Origin: Maricaulis parjimensis
Lineage (GTDB): Bacteria; Pseudomonadota; Alphaproteobacteria; Caulobacterales; Maricaulaceae
Assembly: GCF_016817355.1 (NCBI RefSeq)
Contig: NZ_JADOTT010000003.1
Span: 287,001-351,000, forward strand
Length of the DNA: 64,000 nt
Direction: 5' to 3'
The position numbers and the translations under genes were made by a program. Positions 37,722 through 46,751 of the stretch are shown one piece after another (position 1 is the stretch's first letter; every line of letters begins with the position of its first letter). The notes beneath the pieces were generated by a model that did no database searches, was not told the DNA's origin, and saw only the letters and a list, made by a program, of their open reading frames with translations.

Positions 37722-38555
37722 ATGAAAAAGTTGTGTCTGGTTTTTCTGCTCGGGCTTTGGCTGTCGCAGGTGCCGGTGGCTGCTCAGAGCACGGGCGAGC
37801 CGCAGACTATCGAAATTCCAGCGCCCTCATCAGTTGCGCGCCCGTATCGTGCGGCGCAGGCAGCCCTCGATGCCGACGATCCGGAAACCGCCTTGACGTT
37901 TGCTCAACGGGCTTTGGCCGCAGCACAGGAGGAGGGGGCCGGCGTAGACATGATCGCGATCATGTCAGGCATGGTGGCGGAGCTGGCGGACTACACGGAT
38001 CAAACCGAACTGGCGGAAATGCATTGGTCCCTGACTGAAGATGTCTACCGGAGCGCGGGTTGGGACGATGGTGCCGTGTCGTCAATCTGGGGACATAGTG
38101 CCAGTATTGCCGCATATACCAATCGGCCGGGTCTGGCCCGCACGCGTCTGGCCCGCGGGCTAGAGATTCTGGGCGAGCCCAACCAGGAAAACTGGCGCTA
38201 TATAGCCGAAATCCGGCATTTTGATTTGCGTCTGGCGCTCCGGCCTGGCGAACCACCGGAAGGCTACGAACCGGCCGAGCCCGCCTTCCGGCCAACGCCG
38301 CCTTTTGGCGCGACGGCGGCTCGGGCTGGCGTGGAAGGCTATGTCATTGTCCGGTTCGATGTAGACGAGGCCGGTGACGTCGAGAATGTAGAGATCGCCG
38401 ATGCCTATCCGGAGGGTGTTTTCGACACGCCGTCTATCTCCACCGTTTCCGAGTGGCGCTACCGCCCGGCACGGCAGACTGGCCAAGCCGTGAGGGAAGA
38501 GGACTTGCTGGTGCGGTTCGATTTCCAACTCGCCGGTCGGCCTGAAGGGGAGTGA
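37722..38555 (+). CDS. Secreted protein with TonB-C-like C-terminal domain
   Basis: A 277-residue exported protein: signal peptide (MKKLCLVFLLGLWLSQVPVAAQ), a helical middle part with TPR-like pairs (about residues 40-170), and a C-terminal domain (about 195-270). The C-terminal domain resembles TonB energy-transducer tails, with EGYVIVRFDVDEAGDVENVEI and SEWRYRPA. It lacks an N-terminal transmembrane anchor and Pro-rich spanner, so it is not a normal TonB. AGGGGGA stands eight bases before the ATG; a second ATG at 37713 is less well placed. The next gene starts five bases downstream and looks functionally related. Confidence 0.6.
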   Translation: MKKLCLVFLLGLWLSQVPVAAQSTGEPQTIEIPAPSSVARPYRAAQAALDADDPETALTFAQRALAAAQEEGAGVDMIAIMSGMVAELADYTDQTELAEMHWSLTEDVYRSAGWDDGAVSSIWGHSASIAAYTNRPGLARTRLARGLEILGEPNQENWRYIAEIRHFDLRLALRPGEPPEGYEPAEPAFRPTPPFGATAARAGVEGYVIVRFDVDEAGDVENVEIADAYPEGVFDTPSISTVSEWRYRPARQTGQAVREEDLLVRFDFQLAGRPEGE

Positions 38556-38559
38556 CGGC

Positions 38560-38587
38560 ATGAACAGACCCAGGTTTTTTAGGGGTT
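38560..38587 (+). other. Start region with apparent +1 frameshift in a T6 run
   Basis: The ATG at 38560 has AAGGGGAGTGAC upstream and begins a signal-peptide-like sequence, but its frame departs from the long gene at the run of six Ts (38575-38580). Removing one T would read MNRPRFLGVLALLCVVL continuing straight into the long frame, with cleavage after AQA. The long frame itself has a stop (TGA at 38561-38563) and no ATG before its domain. Confidence 0.65.
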
Positions 38588-39748
38588 TTGGCGCTTCTTT
38601 GCGTCGTCCTTTCCGGATACGCACAGGCCCAGCTCCCGCCCTCGGTGACCGAGCCCTATGTGCGCTACACTCAGGCGCAGGAATCCGGCGACGTGCAGGC
38701 CGCCGCCACAGCTGCACTGGAAGCCTGGCATGCAGGTCGGGCAATGCAAGTCGACGCGGACACACTCAAAGCGCTCGGTACAAATGCGGTGAACGCGCAT
38801 TTTGAGCTTCATGATTGGCAGGTCCTTGCGGAAATCGCGCCGGAGATCGCGATACTGCACGATCTGGCCGAACAGCAGGAAGAGGAGACGGCTCTTCTCC
38901 TCGTCGGCATCGCCTTGCAGGCTGCGGACAATGAAGGGGACCATGTCACCTATGGGCAAGCTTTGCCTTTTGGTTTGCGACTGGCTGCCCGTCATGGACA
39001 TGCGCACCGTTCGTGGACGGAGGGCATGCTGGTTCCGGATCCACCACAGACCGCGGCGGAGTTTGACGGGGCCGGGATTGGAGATCTCGAAGACGCCGTG
39101 AACCAGATGCTGGCGGCGGGCGTCCCCGACGCGCGGCGCTACACCAATGTGGTGGTTTCACTGATCGATCAGCTGCAATCCGAAGAGCAGTTTGATCGGG
39201 CATGGTTCCATATGGAAGAAGCCATCCAGACCTTGTCTGTTACAGACGAGAATGGGGCGGATGACTATCGCGACACGGTGTTGTCTCGCGTGTCAGGCCT
39301 GCTCACTGAGGGGTTCCAGGACAGTGCAAGCGGAGCCGAGAGGTTTGCTCCCCAAACTCGGCCTGTCTGGTGTGCCTATATGCGACGAACACCGGTGACC
39401 CTGGAGCCGGGAGCGTTTGTCGAGTTCCCCATGCGCGCCATGATGAATGGCAATCGGTATGCTGTCGTTGAATCGCTTCTGGAGGTTCCGGCCGCCGGCG
39501 GCGAACCTGCCATCACCGACATGCATTATGAGGGGCGTGAAGAGCGAGCTTATTTGCGGAGCGTCCGGCAGGCCATTCGCGAGTCTGGGTTCCGTCCGCA
39601 GTGCGAGGCTGACGCGTCCGTTTATACTGTCCGGCGTGTCGACCTGTTTGGTCTCGCAGAGCTTTCGGAAGGGCGCGGGGGAGTCCGGTTCACGGCACGG
39701 GGGCGGGTCGAAACAGCCTATTTCCTTGATACTGTGCTCTCTGATTAG
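38588..39748 (+). CDS. Secreted TPR-like protein, probably with a frameshifted start
   Basis: The uninterrupted frame encodes up to 386 residues: the end of a signal peptide (ALLCVVLSGYAQAQ), then a long helical region with repeated Ala-rich TPR-like helices (AAATAALEAWHAGRA, VLAEIAPEIA, EEAIQTL), and a C-terminal part with FVEFPMRAMMNGNRYAV and a cysteine. No ATG is available for it. The only in-frame candidate near the start is TTG at 38588, two bases after AGGGG, which is too close. The true start is more likely the ATG at 38560 with a one-base indel in between. Function unknown; related in layout to the genes at 37722 and 42465. Confidence 0.55.
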   Translation: MALLCVVLSGYAQAQLPPSVTEPYVRYTQAQESGDVQAAATAALEAWHAGRAMQVDADTLKALGTNAVNAHFELHDWQVLAEIAPEIAILHDLAEQQEEETALLLVGIALQAADNEGDHVTYGQALPFGLRLAARHGHAHRSWTEGMLVPDPPQTAAEFDGAGIGDLEDAVNQMLAAGVPDARRYTNVVVSLIDQLQSEEQFDRAWFHMEEAIQTLSVTDENGADDYRDTVLSRVSGLLTEGFQDSASGAERFAPQTRPVWCAYMRRTPVTLEPGAFVEFPMRAMMNGNRYAVVESLLEVPAAGGEPAITDMHYEGREERAYLRSVRQAIRESGFRPQCEADASVYTVRRVDLFGLAELSEGRGGVRFTARGRVETAYFLDTVLSD

Positions 39749-39772
39749 TGCGCTCGAGGCAACCGCTTCGCC

Positions 39773-41062
39773 TCATTCTTGCTCTTCACCCGGCTGGGCA
39801 TCGACTTCGTCAGACACCGCCTCGTCCTCATCCTTGCCCGGCTGGCTCAAGACATCGGCGATCCGGTCCGCTGCGCGTTCCATGGCCGTGTCATTGATGC
39901 GCACGCCGGTTTCGCAGACCGCATCCAGGGCGGCCCAGTCTTCATCGCTCATCACGGCGGCACCGGACCAGCTCAGCCCGGCCGCCGCCTCGCGGGCGGT
40001 GTCGGCACGGCGGGTCGTGTCGGGGTGGGTGCGCAGCGTGGCGCGCAGCCAGTCTTCGGCACGTTCCTGGTGGGAGCGGACTGAATCATCCTCCGCCGCG
40101 TCCTCTTCATCTTCGGCCTCAGCTTCCAACTCCTCGAACACGGACTGCATCCGGTCGAAGAAGTCGGCCAAGGCTTCTGGATTCATGTCGGCGGCCTCCA
40201 GATAGGCCAGTGCGTAATCATCAGCCTCGGCCTCGGCGGCGCGGGAATGGCGCAGGCTTTCCAGTGTCGCGCCGGTGCGGGCAATCTCCTGTCCGGCCCC
40301 GGTGCCGCCGCCGATCAGGAATTCCAGCAGGACGCCGGCGCCCATCTCGCGCAACTGGGCCGCCATGACATGCCGCTGGGCGACATGGGCAGCCTCATGA
40401 GCCAGAACACCGGCCAGCTCGTCCGGGCTTTCCATCATGTCGATCAGATCATCGGTCACCACGATCCAGCCGCCGGGCAGGGCGAAGGCATTCGGGAAGG
40501 GGGCGTCGACGATCCGCAGTTTCAGCTCGAACGGGCTTTGGGACACCGTCTCCAGCCGGTCACCCAGCGAATCCAGCGCGGCCTGGGCCGCCTCCGGCGT
40601 TTCGCATTCATCGGTGAACCAGGCGACGAACTGGTTGGAGCGAGCTCCCAGGCGCGCTTCCACATCCAGCGGCACGGCATGGGCCAGCGGGGTCGACAGC
40701 AGCGGCAGTCCATAGACCATGAAACCGGCCAGCCCGGCGGCCAGGGCCGTCAGGGATCCGCCCAGCATCCAGGTGCCGCGGCGGATTTTCCGGTCATCCA
40801 GAAGCTTGGGCAAAAGCGGACGCAGCCGGGCGGCATTGTCCGGATCCAGGCTCAGGCGGGCGTCCGACTGGTCTTCACTGATCACCACGGACCCGTCCGG
40901 CCGATCGGGCAGGCGGCGCAGGCGTTTGATCCGCCAATACAGGCGCAGACTGTCGCCCGTCAGGGCGAGGCGATCATCCTCGACCGCCACCGTGACGGTG
41001 TGAATCTGGGCCGTGTCGCCGTCGGCGAACTGGCCAATGATGGGTGCCGGATCAGATGACAT
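39773..41062 (-). CDS. M48-family membrane zinc metallopeptidase
   Basis: A 429-residue protein with an N-terminal cytoplasmic part (about 1-100), one transmembrane helix (about 105-130, LGGSLTALAAGLAGFMVYGL) and a periplasmic M48 peptidase domain. The zinc site HEAAH is at residues 222-226, with a third ligand Glu likely in AEAEADDYALAYL. An acidic tract (EELEAEAEDEEDAAEDD) and an acidic tail follow. BepA-like quality-control roles are known for periplasmic M48 proteins; the role here is inference. Its ATG lies inside the end of the DUF898 gene (11-base overlap), so the two are translationally coupled. Confidence 0.82.
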   Translation of the reverse strand: MSSDPAPIIGQFADGDTAQIHTVTVAVEDDRLALTGDSLRLYWRIKRLRRLPDRPDGSVVISEDQSDARLSLDPDNAARLRPLLPKLLDDRKIRRGTWMLGGSLTALAAGLAGFMVYGLPLLSTPLAHAVPLDVEARLGARSNQFVAWFTDECETPEAAQAALDSLGDRLETVSQSPFELKLRIVDAPFPNAFALPGGWIVVTDDLIDMMESPDELAGVLAHEAAHVAQRHVMAAQLREMGAGVLLEFLIGGGTGAGQEIARTGATLESLRHSRAAEAEADDYALAYLEAADMNPEALADFFDRMQSVFEELEAEAEDEEDAAEDDSVRSHQERAEDWLRATLRTHPDTTRRADTAREAAAGLSWSGAAVMSDEDWAALDAVCETGVRINDTAMERAADRIADVLSQPGKDEDEAVSDEVDAQPGEEQE

Positions 41063-42332
41063 TGCCGATATCGAAGGCATCGGCGAGACCTTCGCCGGAC
41101 TTCGGTCCCTTGTCTGCATTCTGGCGGATCGCGGCGATATCGATCTCGCCCTGCGCTTCCAGCCGGTTGAAAATATAGCGCCACAGGCGCATCTGCGCGA
41201 TCGGCAGGCCAAGGCCGAGGGTCAGGGCGACAATCAGGAAATTCCCGGCATAGATCCAGCCCAGGCCCAGCGTGGTCGCCTTGATCGAGAAGGTGACGCC
41301 TTCGAATGTGACGATCTCGGCCTTGCGGCGCAGAAGGGCCGCCGCATAGGGCAGGCTGAACACGCCGACAATGATCATGTAGACCAGCAGGGCGGCATAG
41401 ATTTTGACCAGAAGGACGATGTCGAAGTCCGGCTGCCCGCCTGCCTCGATCGTATCCCAGACGAGAAACATGTAGACCGCGATGAAGGCGAAATAGCCGA
41501 CCACGCCGGAAATCCAGGCCAGGGCAAAAGCGCCATAGGTCGGCCCGGCCAACCCCTCTTCGCTGGCAGGCACTTTGAAACGCCGGTCGCCATAGAAGCT
41601 GTCAGCCCACAAAAGGCGCGTCAGGCGCATCTCTGCGGCCGGCGCAAACCAGCCCAGCGTGATCGAAGTGAGGATGGAATAGCCGACTGAGGCCCAGGCG
41701 AAACGGTTGGCCGATCCGGTCTGGCCCAGACGTATGCCCCGCCAGGTCGTCCGCGACAGGCGATAGCGCCGGGCCACCCAGACCGCCATGCCCAGCAGCC
41801 AGGAGAAGAAGAGCAGGATGGGCAGATAGGCGAGGCCGAAATAGAGCATGAATTGCTCGGGCGGCAGCAGGAGCTGGCCGGCGAACATCAGCGCATAGAT
41901 GGGCAGGAAGATGGCCAGCATGACGATGATGAAGGACCGGAAAAGCTCCCAGCCCGAGCCGGTATATTCCAGCGGCGTGTCATTCACGGTCGTGCTGGAC
42001 CAGAGATAGCGCCGCACACGGGTCCGCCCCCAGAAGCGCCATAGCGTCAGCGTGATAATGTTGAGCAAGGCATTGAGCAGGGTGATCGGGACAATCCCGC
42101 CCCATGTGGCGTGCTGACTGAAAACAAGGCTTTCCGGCGGTTCCCCGGATGCGGTTTCCGCATCAGCGGCGGGTGGCTCTGCAGGCGGTTCGGCTGGCGG
42201 CTCGGCGGGCGCTTCCGCGCCGGCACCGGCCGTTGAAGCCTCTGATTGAGCCGCTTCGGGCGTCGTGCCCTCAGCCGGCTGTTCCGCACCGGCCTCATCC
42301 CCGCCTGCCGATCCGTTTTCCGTATCACTCAT
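41052..42332 (-). CDS. DUF898 / YjgN family membrane protein
   Basis: A 426-residue protein. A long acidic, Pro/Ala/Glu-rich N-terminus (about 1-70, with repeated AEPPAEPPAEPP) is followed by a polytopic domain with about eight helices. Family motifs include WRFWGRTRVRRYLWSSTTVNDTPLEYTGSG near residue 115 (the YjgN hallmark) and YGDRRFKVPA later. Function unknown for the family. Downstream and overlapping is the M48 peptidase gene, a pairing seen for YjgN-type proteins. The ATG at 42332 is chosen because the upstream six residues look non-native. Confidence 0.85.
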   Translation of the reverse strand: MSDTENGSAGGDEAGAEQPAEGTTPEAAQSEASTAGAGAEAPAEPPAEPPAEPPAADAETASGEPPESLVFSQHATWGGIVPITLLNALLNIITLTLWRFWGRTRVRRYLWSSTTVNDTPLEYTGSGWELFRSFIIVMLAIFLPIYALMFAGQLLLPPEQFMLYFGLAYLPILLFFSWLLGMAVWVARRYRLSRTTWRGIRLGQTGSANRFAWASVGYSILTSITLGWFAPAAEMRLTRLLWADSFYGDRRFKVPASEEGLAGPTYGAFALAWISGVVGYFAFIAVYMFLVWDTIEAGGQPDFDIVLLVKIYAALLVYMIIVGVFSLPYAAALLRRKAEIVTFEGVTFSIKATTLGLGWIYAGNFLIVALTLGLGLPIAQMRLWRYIFNRLEAQGEIDIAAIRQNADKGPKSGEGLADAFDIGNVI

Positions 42333-42464
42333 GCCACGCCCCCAACACACTCGGTCCGGTCACGTTAGCCGTGCCGGTGAGCGGGTCAACGGGAAAGGCC
42401 GGGCTTGCAAACAACTTGACGTGGTGCGACCTGTCGGCATCCTGTCTGCGACTGGGGGATAAAC

Positions 42465-43643
42465 ATGCGCACATTGATCAGACATTTCACGATCATCGCC
42501 GGGATCACGCTGGCGATGGGTGCAGCCCACGCGCAGGGGCTTCCGGATGATGTGGCTTCAGCCTATCAGGACTACCAGACCGCGCTGGATGCCGGTGATG
42601 CGGTGGCTCTGTTGGAAGCCGCGAGCCGGGCCCATGAAGCGGGTGAGCGCGCGCGCATCGATGAGGGCACGCTGGCGGTCCTGGCGGAGAATCACGGTTT
42701 TGCCGCGTCGGCCAATGGTGATCTGGAAACGGCCCAGGATGCTTGGCGCGAATCCGCCCGCCTGTCGGATCGTGCTGAAGTCGACCCGGTCGACCGGGCC
42801 TGGCGCTGGCACAATGCCGCTCTCATTGCCCTGCGCAATTCGGATGCATCAGACGCCTATGCCTGTTCGCGCAACGCTGTGCGGGCGCTCGATGATCTGG
42901 AGGGCGACTTTTCCTCGGCCAGTGATTTTGCGGGTGATGCCTATCTGACGCGGGCGCTTACCGCGATGGGGCGAGGGCAGATTGCTGATGCGGGCATGGC
43001 TGCTACGGAGGCCGTCAATCTCTTTGAAGCCTCTTTGACCGAGCCGGATACGCGCTACGGGCTCGCCCAGCTTTATGCGGGTGTGGCCCAGACGCTCGAC
43101 CAGGATTTCGAACGGGCGACCTATTCGCTCCACATGGCGCAGGATGTCCTGTCAGACGTGGATCCGGATCATGCCAACGCATCAACGCTTCGTGCCGCCT
43201 ACACCTCGGCCCGGTTGAATCTGTATCACGCGGATGACGCTGAAACAGACGCGGCGTTCGCGCGGCTCAATGCGCGCCTTGACCAAAATCCGTTCCATGC
43301 GGAGCGGTATACCGCAGCCGATGAGCTCGCCTCGAGCGTGGTCGGAGAGCCAGAGCCCGATCGACCCTGTTGCGATGCCGAACCGCTGACGCGCCGCGAG
43401 CCACGCTATCCCTACGAAGCCGCCGTGTCTGACCTCGATGGCGTGGTCTATGTGCGGTTTGACGTGACAGCGGACGGCCGGACCGAGAATGTCGAGGTCA
43501 TCGGGTCATTCCCGCCTGGAATTTTCGACGATGCCTCGGTGGAGGCGGTTCGGCGTTGGCGGTATCAGCCGGCAACCCGGGATGGCGAACCGGTTCCCCA
43601 CCAAGGCCTCGAAACCCGTTTCGACTACCGCATGAATGAATAG
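42465..43643 (+). CDS. Secreted TPR-like protein with TonB-C-like domain
   Basis: A 392-residue exported protein: signal peptide (MRTLIRHFTIIAGITLAMGAAHA), helical TPR-like repeats (about residues 30-280, with AAQDAW and NAALIAL type helices), and a C-terminal TonB-like domain (about 305-390). That domain has DGVVYVRFDVTADGRTENVEV and VRRWRYQP. It is clearly similar in plan to the gene at 37722, and partly to 38588, so this locus holds a small paralogous family. GGGGGATAAAC precedes the ATG. Function not known; a scaffold or partner role at the envelope is likely. Confidence 0.62.
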   Translation: MRTLIRHFTIIAGITLAMGAAHAQGLPDDVASAYQDYQTALDAGDAVALLEAASRAHEAGERARIDEGTLAVLAENHGFAASANGDLETAQDAWRESARLSDRAEVDPVDRAWRWHNAALIALRNSDASDAYACSRNAVRALDDLEGDFSSASDFAGDAYLTRALTAMGRGQIADAGMAATEAVNLFEASLTEPDTRYGLAQLYAGVAQTLDQDFERATYSLHMAQDVLSDVDPDHANASTLRAAYTSARLNLYHADDAETDAAFARLNARLDQNPFHAERYTAADELASSVVGEPEPDRPCCDAEPLTRREPRYPYEAAVSDLDGVVYVRFDVTADGRTENVEVIGSFPPGIFDDASVEAVRRWRYQPATRDGEPVPHQGLETRFDYRMNE

Positions 43644-43714
43644 CGCGACCGCGCGTCGCGCTTGATCCCGTGGCGGGGCAGGGTATCTCTGGCGCACATC
43701 CAGCGGAGACGCCC

Positions 43715-44608
43715 ATGACCCCGACCGCCATTCCGATCCTGCGCAGCGTGTTTGCCGCCTATGCCTTCTTCCTTGCGCACTGGCGGCCGATCCTGATCGC
43801 GGGCCTGCCCTATACGGTGGCCTATGCGCTCTATCTCTTTCTGACGCAGGGACTGGTCACGGGCACGCTGGATCCGGGCTTCCAACCGTTGGTCATGCTG
43901 GTCTCCATTGCCAGCATCATCGCCAGTATTGCCCTGTCGGCAGCGGCCTTGCGCATGGCCGTGCGGGGCGATTTCTCCGGCTGGATGGGTTTGCAGCTGG
44001 GGCGCGACGAGTTCCGTGTCTTCATCGTTTCGCTTCTGGTCGCCCTGCTGACGGCGATTGTCTTCGTTCTGGTCTTCCTGTTCTGGGGCACGGTGTTCGG
44101 CACAGTGGCCGGCATGGCGCTGGAACGCGCCGGTCTGGACCCGGAAGAAACCGGTTTCGACCTGATGGAGGCCGTTTCCTACATGGGAAGGGCTGACTGG
44201 GTGGCGGTGATTGCCTTGGGCCTGGGAGCGATGGCGATTGTCGTATGGCTAACCGGCCGGCTGGTACTCTCCCTGCCGGCGACGATCGACCAGCGGGCCA
44301 TCCGGGTGATGAAGGTCTGGCCGCTCAGCGACCGCAATGGCTGGCGCATCGTGCTTTGCCTCCTGCCCGCGGGCCTGCCCATCCTGATAGAGCTGGGTCT
44401 CTACGAAGCCATCAGCGGTTTGCTGGGACAGCGGATCCTCGACGTGGCGCATCTGCTGGGTGAGGAGAATGCAACAGCTCCCGGCATGATGCGGATGCGC
44501 GAGTACTCGCTCTGGCTTGGCCTGTTCTCTGCCATTAATGTCCCCGTCTTTTCAGGGCTCTACGCCTATATCTACCAGAACCGGATGAAAGCGCTTTCGC
44601 CGCAATAG
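43715..44608 (+). CDS. Polytopic membrane protein, tandem family member 1
   Basis: A 297-residue protein with about six hydrophobic helices, no recognised enzyme motif. A short loop reads GLQLGRDEFRVFIVSLL, a motif echoed in the next genes (FRFGGDEVRLF, VRFGAEELWALL). GCGGAG lies eight bases before the ATG at 43715; the in-frame upstream ATG at 43670 lacks a site. First of four same-strand genes that seem to have arisen by duplication and divergence. Confidence 0.6.
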   Translation: MTPTAIPILRSVFAAYAFFLAHWRPILIAGLPYTVAYALYLFLTQGLVTGTLDPGFQPLVMLVSIASIIASIALSAAALRMAVRGDFSGWMGLQLGRDEFRVFIVSLLVALLTAIVFVLVFLFWGTVFGTVAGMALERAGLDPEETGFDLMEAVSYMGRADWVAVIALGLGAMAIVVWLTGRLVLSLPATIDQRAIRVMKVWPLSDRNGWRIVLCLLPAGLPILIELGLYEAISGLLGQRILDVAHLLGEENATAPGMMRMREYSLWLGLFSAINVPVFSGLYAYIYQNRMKALSPQ

Positions 44609-44703
44609 ACCGGGCGGGATATTGGGCGCACACATCCCTCTGGTGCGTGCACGCGAAACGCGCATGATAGGCTCTCACCATGACCGGCGTGGAGGGAGCC
44701 ATC

Positions 44704-45732
44704 ATGACCGCGAAGCCATTCGATCTCGGTGCAGCCATCCTGCACTTCTTCAATTGTCTCAGCCGCAATCCGCGCGGCGCGATCTGGATCGGCATTTGCC
44801 AGCTTGCCCTGGTCGGCGGCCTGACCATTGCCAGCTTCTTCATCCTCTGGCCGGCCATTTCCGGCCTGTTTGAACTGGCTATCGCCGACGCCAATGGCAC
44901 GCTGGATGAGAGCGAAGCCTTCAGCCGGGTGCTGGGCATATTGGGACCCTTTTTCGGCTTTTTCGCCCTGTCCGTGCCGTTCGGCATCATGGTTTCGCTC
45001 GCCGTGCAGGGGGCCTGGCTGCGTTACCTCACCAAGGGTGAGGTGAAGCCGGTCATCCCCTTCCGCTTCGGCGGTGACGAAGTGCGTCTGTTCGGCGTCA
45101 ACATCATGTATCTCATTCTGATCCTGGCAGGTTATGCCGGTATCATTCTGGTCGCCGTCTTCGCCGGTGTCGGCGGGGCCCTGGTCGGCGCAGACGGGGG
45201 TGGCGGTGCCGCCGTCCTCTTGGGCATCTTGGTCTTCATTGGCGTGTTCGGAGCCATTCTCGTCTTGTCGGTCAAACTGGCGTCTGCTCCGGCCATGACC
45301 GTGCGCGAGGGCCAATTCCGCTTCTTCGAGAGCTGGACTGCCACCAAGGGTGTGTTCTGGCAGATGCTGGTCGCCTATCTCGCCGTCTGGGTGATGATGA
45401 TGGTGGTCTCCTCGGTGATCGGGATCGTCACACAAATGGTGCTGCTGGGCGCTTTCATGCCGCTGCTGGAACAGCTCAACACCATGGATGGCAGTGAAGA
45501 CCCGCAAGTCGTGTTCGACATGTTTGGCGCCGCGCTCAATTCCACCACGGGCCGGATCAGCCTGATCGCGGCCTTCCTGGTCAGCTATGGTTCGCAGATC
45601 GTCATGGAAGCCATGTGGCACTCGGTCGGCGCCTATAACGCCATCCGCAATGATGACGATGCCAGCGCCGCCACGGACCCGTCCCACTTGGACAAGGGCC
45701 ACCCGCTGGGCGCCAGCCCGAGCGAGGGGTAA
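44704..45732 (+). CDS. Polytopic membrane protein, tandem family member 2
   Basis: A 342-residue protein with about six helices. It shares with member 1 an N-terminal helix pair, then a PFRFGGDEVRLFGVNIMYLIL segment at the start of the next helix. A Gly-rich turn (GGALVGADGGGGAA) follows, then WTATKGVFWQMLVAYLAVWV. GGAGGGAGCCATC precedes the ATG at 44704. Function unknown; a small-molecule or lipid-linked membrane role is possible but not shown. Confidence 0.6.
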   Translation: MTAKPFDLGAAILHFFNCLSRNPRGAIWIGICQLALVGGLTIASFFILWPAISGLFELAIADANGTLDESEAFSRVLGILGPFFGFFALSVPFGIMVSLAVQGAWLRYLTKGEVKPVIPFRFGGDEVRLFGVNIMYLILILAGYAGIILVAVFAGVGGALVGADGGGGAAVLLGILVFIGVFGAILVLSVKLASAPAMTVREGQFRFFESWTATKGVFWQMLVAYLAVWVMMMVVSSVIGIVTQMVLLGAFMPLLEQLNTMDGSEDPQVVFDMFGAALNSTTGRISLIAAFLVSYGSQIVMEAMWHSVGAYNAIRNDDDASAATDPSHLDKGHPLGASPSEG

Positions 45733-45823
45733 GTTCACGCTACAAGCTGCGTGCAGCTGGCGCTTTTGCTGGCTCTGATTGCAGGTGCATGTTAGCCCTC
45801 TTCTGGGGACAGGAGGGGGAAAC

Positions 45824-46699
45824 ATGACCAATATCAACCCGATGAATGCGGTGGCGATGGCATTCCTGGTTGGCCGCATCCGGCCGCGTGCTTTCTGGCT
45901 TCTGTTGGGCTGGACGGCTGTCTGGATGACCGGCGGGGTCACGCTGCAACTCTGGATGCAGCCCACGCCTCCGATGGGCAACGGGGCGTCGGAGGGAGCG
46001 ACTCTGGGCTATATGATCCAGAGTTTTGCCGTGCTGCCGCTGGCCTTCCTGTTCTGGATCATTCCCTTTGTTGCCTGGATGCGACTCCTCACAACCGGTC
46101 AGGATGTGGGCTGGCTTCCTGTCCGGTTTGGCGCAGAGGAATTGTGGGCGTTGCTGGTCGCCCTGGCTCTGACGCTGACCGTATTGCTCGTGCCCGGGGT
46201 CCTTGTGGCCGTGATACTAAGCCTCTCAGCCATCCATCAGGGCTTCCTCATTCTGAACCTGTTATTCCTGCCGCTGGGCATTGGACTGCTCTACGCCCTG
46301 GTCCGCTTGACGCCGGCCGTCGCGCTCAGTGCCATGACGCGTCAATTTGCTGTGCAACGAGCCTGGGATGGCATGAAGGGTCATGTCGGACAGGCTTTTC
46401 TCAGTGGTCTTGTCATCGTGGTTGCGTCCTTTGTCGCCAATCTTGTGATCATGGCGGTCGGCTTGTTGGTCCCGGCGCTCTCCCTGCAGCAGGACATGAT
46501 GCAGGCCATGCTGACCGGCGACCGGCTCGGCCTGGACCAGATCTTTCCCTATGCCGCGGTGTCCGCGCTCATGAACTTGCCGATCGCCCTGCTGGGCTAT
46601 GGCATGTCGGCCTATTTCGCCCTGGCCATTAGTGGCCGGGATGATGACTGGACACGGGCGATCGCAAGCGAAGAAGCCCGGATCGAGGCCGAGGACTGA
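45824..46699 (+). CDS. Polytopic membrane protein, tandem family member 3
   Basis: A 291-residue protein with about six helices and the shared motif LPVRFGAEELWALLVALAL near residue 100, followed later by FAVQRAWDGMKGHVGQAFLSG, similar to the post-motif region of member 2. GGAGGGGGAAAC stands directly before the ATG at 45824. Unknown function. The following gene starts about 50 bases downstream. Confidence 0.6.
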   Translation: MTNINPMNAVAMAFLVGRIRPRAFWLLLGWTAVWMTGGVTLQLWMQPTPPMGNGASEGATLGYMIQSFAVLPLAFLFWIIPFVAWMRLLTTGQDVGWLPVRFGAEELWALLVALALTLTVLLVPGVLVAVILSLSAIHQGFLILNLLFLPLGIGLLYALVRLTPAVALSAMTRQFAVQRAWDGMKGHVGQAFLSGLVIVVASFVANLVIMAVGLLVPALSLQQDMMQAMLTGDRLGLDQIFPYAAVSALMNLPIALLGYGMSAYFALAISGRDDDWTRAIASEEARIEAED

Positions 46700-46751
46700 C
46701 GGGCATGACATCAGCCCCCCTTGCACACTTCCCCAAGCCGGGCCTGTCCCG

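Noticed and set aside
38575-38581. TTTTTTA heptamer as a programmed -1 frameshift site
   Set aside because: The heptamer is a known slippery sequence, but joining the 38560 start to the long frame needs a +1 shift (or -2), not -1.
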